DNA of 9,667 bases, from assembly GCA_031379665.1 (NCBI GenBank), contig JANNFI010000101.1, positions 1 through 9,667 of the forward strand, read 5' to 3'. The stretch is from SZUA-254 sp031379665. GTDB taxonomy: Bacteria; Bacteroidota; Ignavibacteria; UBA10030; SZUA-254. Position numbers and translations under genes: made by a program. This document shows positions 8,221 to 9,667 of this stretch, one piece after another; within the stretch, counting starts at the first letter, position 1, and each line of letters begins with the position of its first letter. Under the pieces are notes generated by a model. That model was not told the DNA's origin and did no database searches. It saw only the letters and a list, made by a program, of their open reading frames with translations.

Positions 8221-8256
8221 GGCGGCGGACGCACGGACGCGCCCCGGGCCGCCGCC
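8221..8256 (-). other. GC-rich stem-loop between DUF4199 and DUF5686 genes
   Basis: An 8-bp perfect inverted repeat (GGCGGCGG at 8221-8228, CCGCCGCC at 8249-8256) flanks a 20-base loop, starting four bases after the DUF4199 stop. No T-run follows on the minus strand, so it is not a standard intrinsic terminator. It may stabilise or attenuate the transcript, or may simply be a by-product of high GC. Confidence 0.35.
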
Positions 8257-8259
8257 GGA

Positions 8260-8739
8260 TCATTTCTTCCGGTAGAAGGACCCGATGATCAGGCTTCCGA
8301 TCACACCGGTGAATAGCGTACCGATGCAGCCGAAGATCGCCTGGCTCATCGGTGTCTGAAACTGTGCCGCCGCCTCGACTTCGGCTGTGACCTCGGCATC
8401 CGTCTTTCCGGCGGCTTTCAACATCTCCGTCTGGACGACCTTGATCTCCTCGAAGTATTCGGGGAACGCGACCGTTGTGAAGAGGAGCGAGCCGGCGATG
8501 ATGATCACTCCGGCCACGAGCGACATCAGCGACCCGGCCGCGATCTGTCCGCCGTAGGTCCGGCCCTGCGCGGCGGTCTGCTTCAGGCCCCAGATGAGGA
8601 CGGCGAGCTGGATGACGATGACGAGGTAGAAGGCCGACAGCATCGCGGGATCCTTGTACCATCCCGTGAACCCCATTACAAACGTCCAGATTACGCAGAG
8701 GACCCCGATCATGAGCCCTCCCTTGACGATGATATTCAT
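8260..8739 (-). CDS. DUF4199 family integral membrane protein
   Basis: The protein has 159 residues from the ATG at 8739, preceded by a strong AAGGAGA ribosome binding site five bases away. Four hydrophobic helices are visible at about residues 5-24, 31-51, 66-90 and 131-154. Between helices 3 and 4 lies a charged, probably helical loop (91-130, starting FPEYFEEIK), and the tail is basic (FYRKK). This layout, with the tyrosine- and glutamate-rich loop after helix 3, matches the DUF4199 family found mainly in Bacteroidota, whose function is unknown. It sits in the inner membrane. The frame stays open upstream to 9000, but that part is proline/arginine/serine-rich, runs antisense-like through the intergenic region and dioxygenase gene, and has no start signal. 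A 70-base gap with a stem-loop separates it from the DUF5686 gene, so cotranscription is likely but less certain than for later genes. Confidence 0.87.
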   Translation of the reverse strand: MNIIVKGGLMIGVLCVIWTFVMGFTGWYKDPAMLSAFYLVIVIQLAVLIWGLKQTAAQGRTYGGQIAAGSLMSLVAGVIIIAGSLLFTTVAFPEYFEEIKVVQTEMLKAAGKTDAEVTAEVEAAAQFQTPMSQAIFGCIGTLFTGVIGSLIIGSFYRKK

Positions 8740-8744
8740 TCCGG

Positions 8745-8751
8745 TCTCCTT
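8745..8751 (-). promoter_or_regulatory. Strong ribosome binding site of the DUF4199 gene
   Basis: AAGGAGA on the minus strand is five bases before the ATG at 8739. It decides the short 159-residue start against the long upstream open frame. It is the best Shine-Dalgarno match I saw in the window. Confidence 0.75.
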
Positions 8752-8769
8752 GATGATGGATGGATGTTC

Positions 8770-8798
8770 ATAGTAGGAGGAAAAACCAACAGATGCAA
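8770..8798 (-). promoter_or_regulatory. Candidate sigma-70-like promoter for the DUF4199-led cluster
   Basis: On the minus strand TTGCAT (8798-8793) and TACTAT (8775-8770) are separated by 17 bases, within the only AT-richer patch of the region, and lie about 30 bases upstream of the ATG at 8739. Match to the consensus is modest (TTG of the -35 box; four of six at the -10). Primary promoters in Bacteroidota often differ (TAnnTTTG), and no such motif is clear here, so this is a proposal. Confidence 0.4.
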
Positions 8799-8810
8799 GG
8801 AGGGCGGCCT

Positions 8811-8864
8811 GTCCGGGGTCGCCCGTCACCCGGACGCGCGTGGCGCCGGTGGAATCGACGCGCG
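8811..8864 (-). other. Two adjacent stem-loops after the dioxygenase gene, possible transcription end
   Basis: The first hairpin, just past the TGA, pairs CGCGCGT (8835-8841) with ACGCGCG (8858-8864) over a 16-base loop. The second pairs GTCCGGG with CCCGGAC within 8811-8835 over an 11-base loop. On the minus strand no T-run follows directly; a TTTTT occurs about 25 bases later inside the candidate promoter spacer. They may mark the 3' end of the dioxygenase transcript, but not as a standard rho-independent terminator. Confidence 0.35.
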
Positions 8865-8866
8865 GT

Positions 8867-9472
8867 TCACCTGACGAGCGTGATGTTGCGCTCCGCCTCG
8901 AGGATCCCGTCCTTGCCCCGGGCTGGCCGGATGATCCCCGACCCCCCGCGGTTCTGGAGGCGGGAACGCTGGCCGGGGGTGAGGATGGGATCGTCGGCAA
9001 AGTGGTAGTCGTCGATCCAGTACTCGTCCCTGTCCGGTTCCTTCACGGTGACGTGGATGTGTTGCGGGTTCGTACCGCCGGGGTACGCCGCCGGCACGAT
9101 CGTCCTGAACTCATACCTCCCTGTCGAATCGGTTTTCATCCACCCTCTGAGGTAGCCGTGGCGGCGGGCGTTGCCGGATTCATTCCCTTTCTTCGGATAG
9201 ATGCCCTTTGCGTTCGTATGGTAGGCGTAGATGATGACGTCCGGCGCCGGAGTCCGGCCGTCGGGCTTGAAGACCTTGCCGCGGACGACGAGCCGCTCCC
9301 CGGGCTCGTTGGCTCCCGCAATGATCGTCTGCCAGGAAATGTTGGCCGGGGCTTCGGCGGCGCCGCACCATTCACAATCGGGCAGTGGATGATCTCCCCG
9401 CTGGGCAGTGGTTGCCAGGTCGAACGGCAGGAGGATTGCGACGCCGAGCGCGACGGTCAAGATCGGGTTCAT
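8867..9472 (-). CDS. Secreted intradiol ring-cleavage dioxygenase-like protein
   Basis: The protein has 201 residues from the ATG at 9472. Residues 1-23 are a plausible Sec signal peptide (MNPILTVALGVAILLPFDLA, then TTA before Gln), so the protein is exported. The mature N-terminus has a CEWC motif (Cys33, Cys36) that could form a disulfide. The rest is the beta-sandwich of protocatechuate 3,4-dioxygenase-like enzymes. The non-haem Fe(III) ligand set appears complete: Tyr92 (AKGIYP), Tyr130 (PAAYPG), His138 and His140 (PQHIHV). In characterised members an arginine lies three residues before the first histidine (Arg457 in protocatechuate 3,4-dioxygenase); here that position is Asn135. The family cleaves catechol-type rings between the hydroxyls using O2; the substrate is unknown, and no other aromatic-degradation gene is nearby. 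A weak AGGAA lies eight bases upstream. An in-frame GTG at 9505 would add 11 residues before the signal peptide and is less likely. It is probably transcribed separately from the genes downstream. Confidence 0.88.
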   Translation of the reverse strand: MNPILTVALGVAILLPFDLATTAQRGDHPLPDCEWCGAAEAPANISWQTIIAGANEPGERLVVRGKVFKPDGRTPAPDVIIYAYHTNAKGIYPKKGNESGNARRHGYLRGWMKTDSTGRYEFRTIVPAAYPGGTNPQHIHVTVKEPDRDEYWIDDYHFADDPILTPGQRSRLQNRGGSGIIRPARGKDGILEAERNITLVR

Positions 9473-9480
9473 GGAAGCGA

Positions 9481-9485
9481 TTCCT
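9481..9485 (-). promoter_or_regulatory. Ribosome binding site of the dioxygenase gene
   Basis: AGGAA on the minus strand lies eight bases before the ATG at 9472, supporting that start over the upstream GTG at 9505. Confidence 0.45.
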
Positions 9486-9545
9486 GGCGATGATGGGAGG
9501 GACACGCCTTATCCTCTCGTACGGGAGGAGCGGGGGACGAGTTTC

Positions 9546-9667
<122 letters not shown>

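Noticed and set aside
8221..8256. A rho-independent terminator after the DUF4199 gene
   Set aside because: The stem is strong but no T-run follows on the transcribed strand, so it is listed only as a stem-loop.
8740..9000. An 87-residue N-terminal extension of the DUF4199 protein
   Set aside because: The extension is low-complexity, overlaps the dioxygenase gene and lacks a start signal, while the ATG at 8739 has a strong ribosome binding site and begins the first helix.

Overview
The window is a contig end of high-GC bacterial DNA (about 60% or more by eye). All seven protein genes are on the minus strand, so transcription runs from high to low coordinates. A protein with a carboxypeptidase-regulatory-like domain followed by DUF5686, a four-helix DUF4199 membrane protein and a large predicted outer-membrane beta-barrel point to a Gram-negative member of the Bacteroidota/Ignavibacteriota (FCB) group. 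This placement rests on recognised gene families and no species is identified.

In transcription order: (1) 9473-9667 is the contig end. Up to about 9545 it is a normal gene leader; beyond that it becomes a guanine homopolymer that looks like a sequencing or assembly artefact. (2) 8867-9472 encodes a secreted intradiol ring-cleavage dioxygenase-like protein. (3) 8740-8866 is an intergenic stretch with two stem-loops, a plausible promoter and a good ribosome binding site. (4) 8260-8739 encodes a DUF4199 membrane protein. (5) 5727-8189 encodes the DUF5686 protein. (6) 3667-5730 encodes a GH13 debranching enzyme of pullulanase type. (7) 2267-3667 encodes a beta-CASP metallo-beta-lactamase-fold RNase-like hydrolase. 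(8) 319-2286 encodes a signal-peptide-bearing beta-barrel protein of no recognised family. (9) 1-303 is the N-terminal part of an RsbW/SpoIIAB-like anti-sigma factor kinase that runs off the window.

Genes 5 to 9 are tightly packed. DUF5686 and debranching enzyme share an ATGA overlap, debranching enzyme and beta-CASP share a TGATG overlap, the barrel gene starts within about 20 bases of the beta-CASP stop, and the kinase starts 15 bases after the barrel stop. They very probably form one transcript, perhaps led by the DUF4199 gene from the promoter near 8770. The set mixes envelope proteins, intracellular alpha-glucan breakdown, RNA processing and a partner-switching regulator. I know no pathway that unites them, so shared expression is supported but shared function is not.

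I found no mobile element, CRISPR array, tRNA, rRNA or phage gene, and no convincing new defence or biosynthetic system. The points most worth checking are the replaced catalytic arginine in the dioxygenase, the coupled gene cluster with its unassigned barrel protein, and the artefactual poly-G end.
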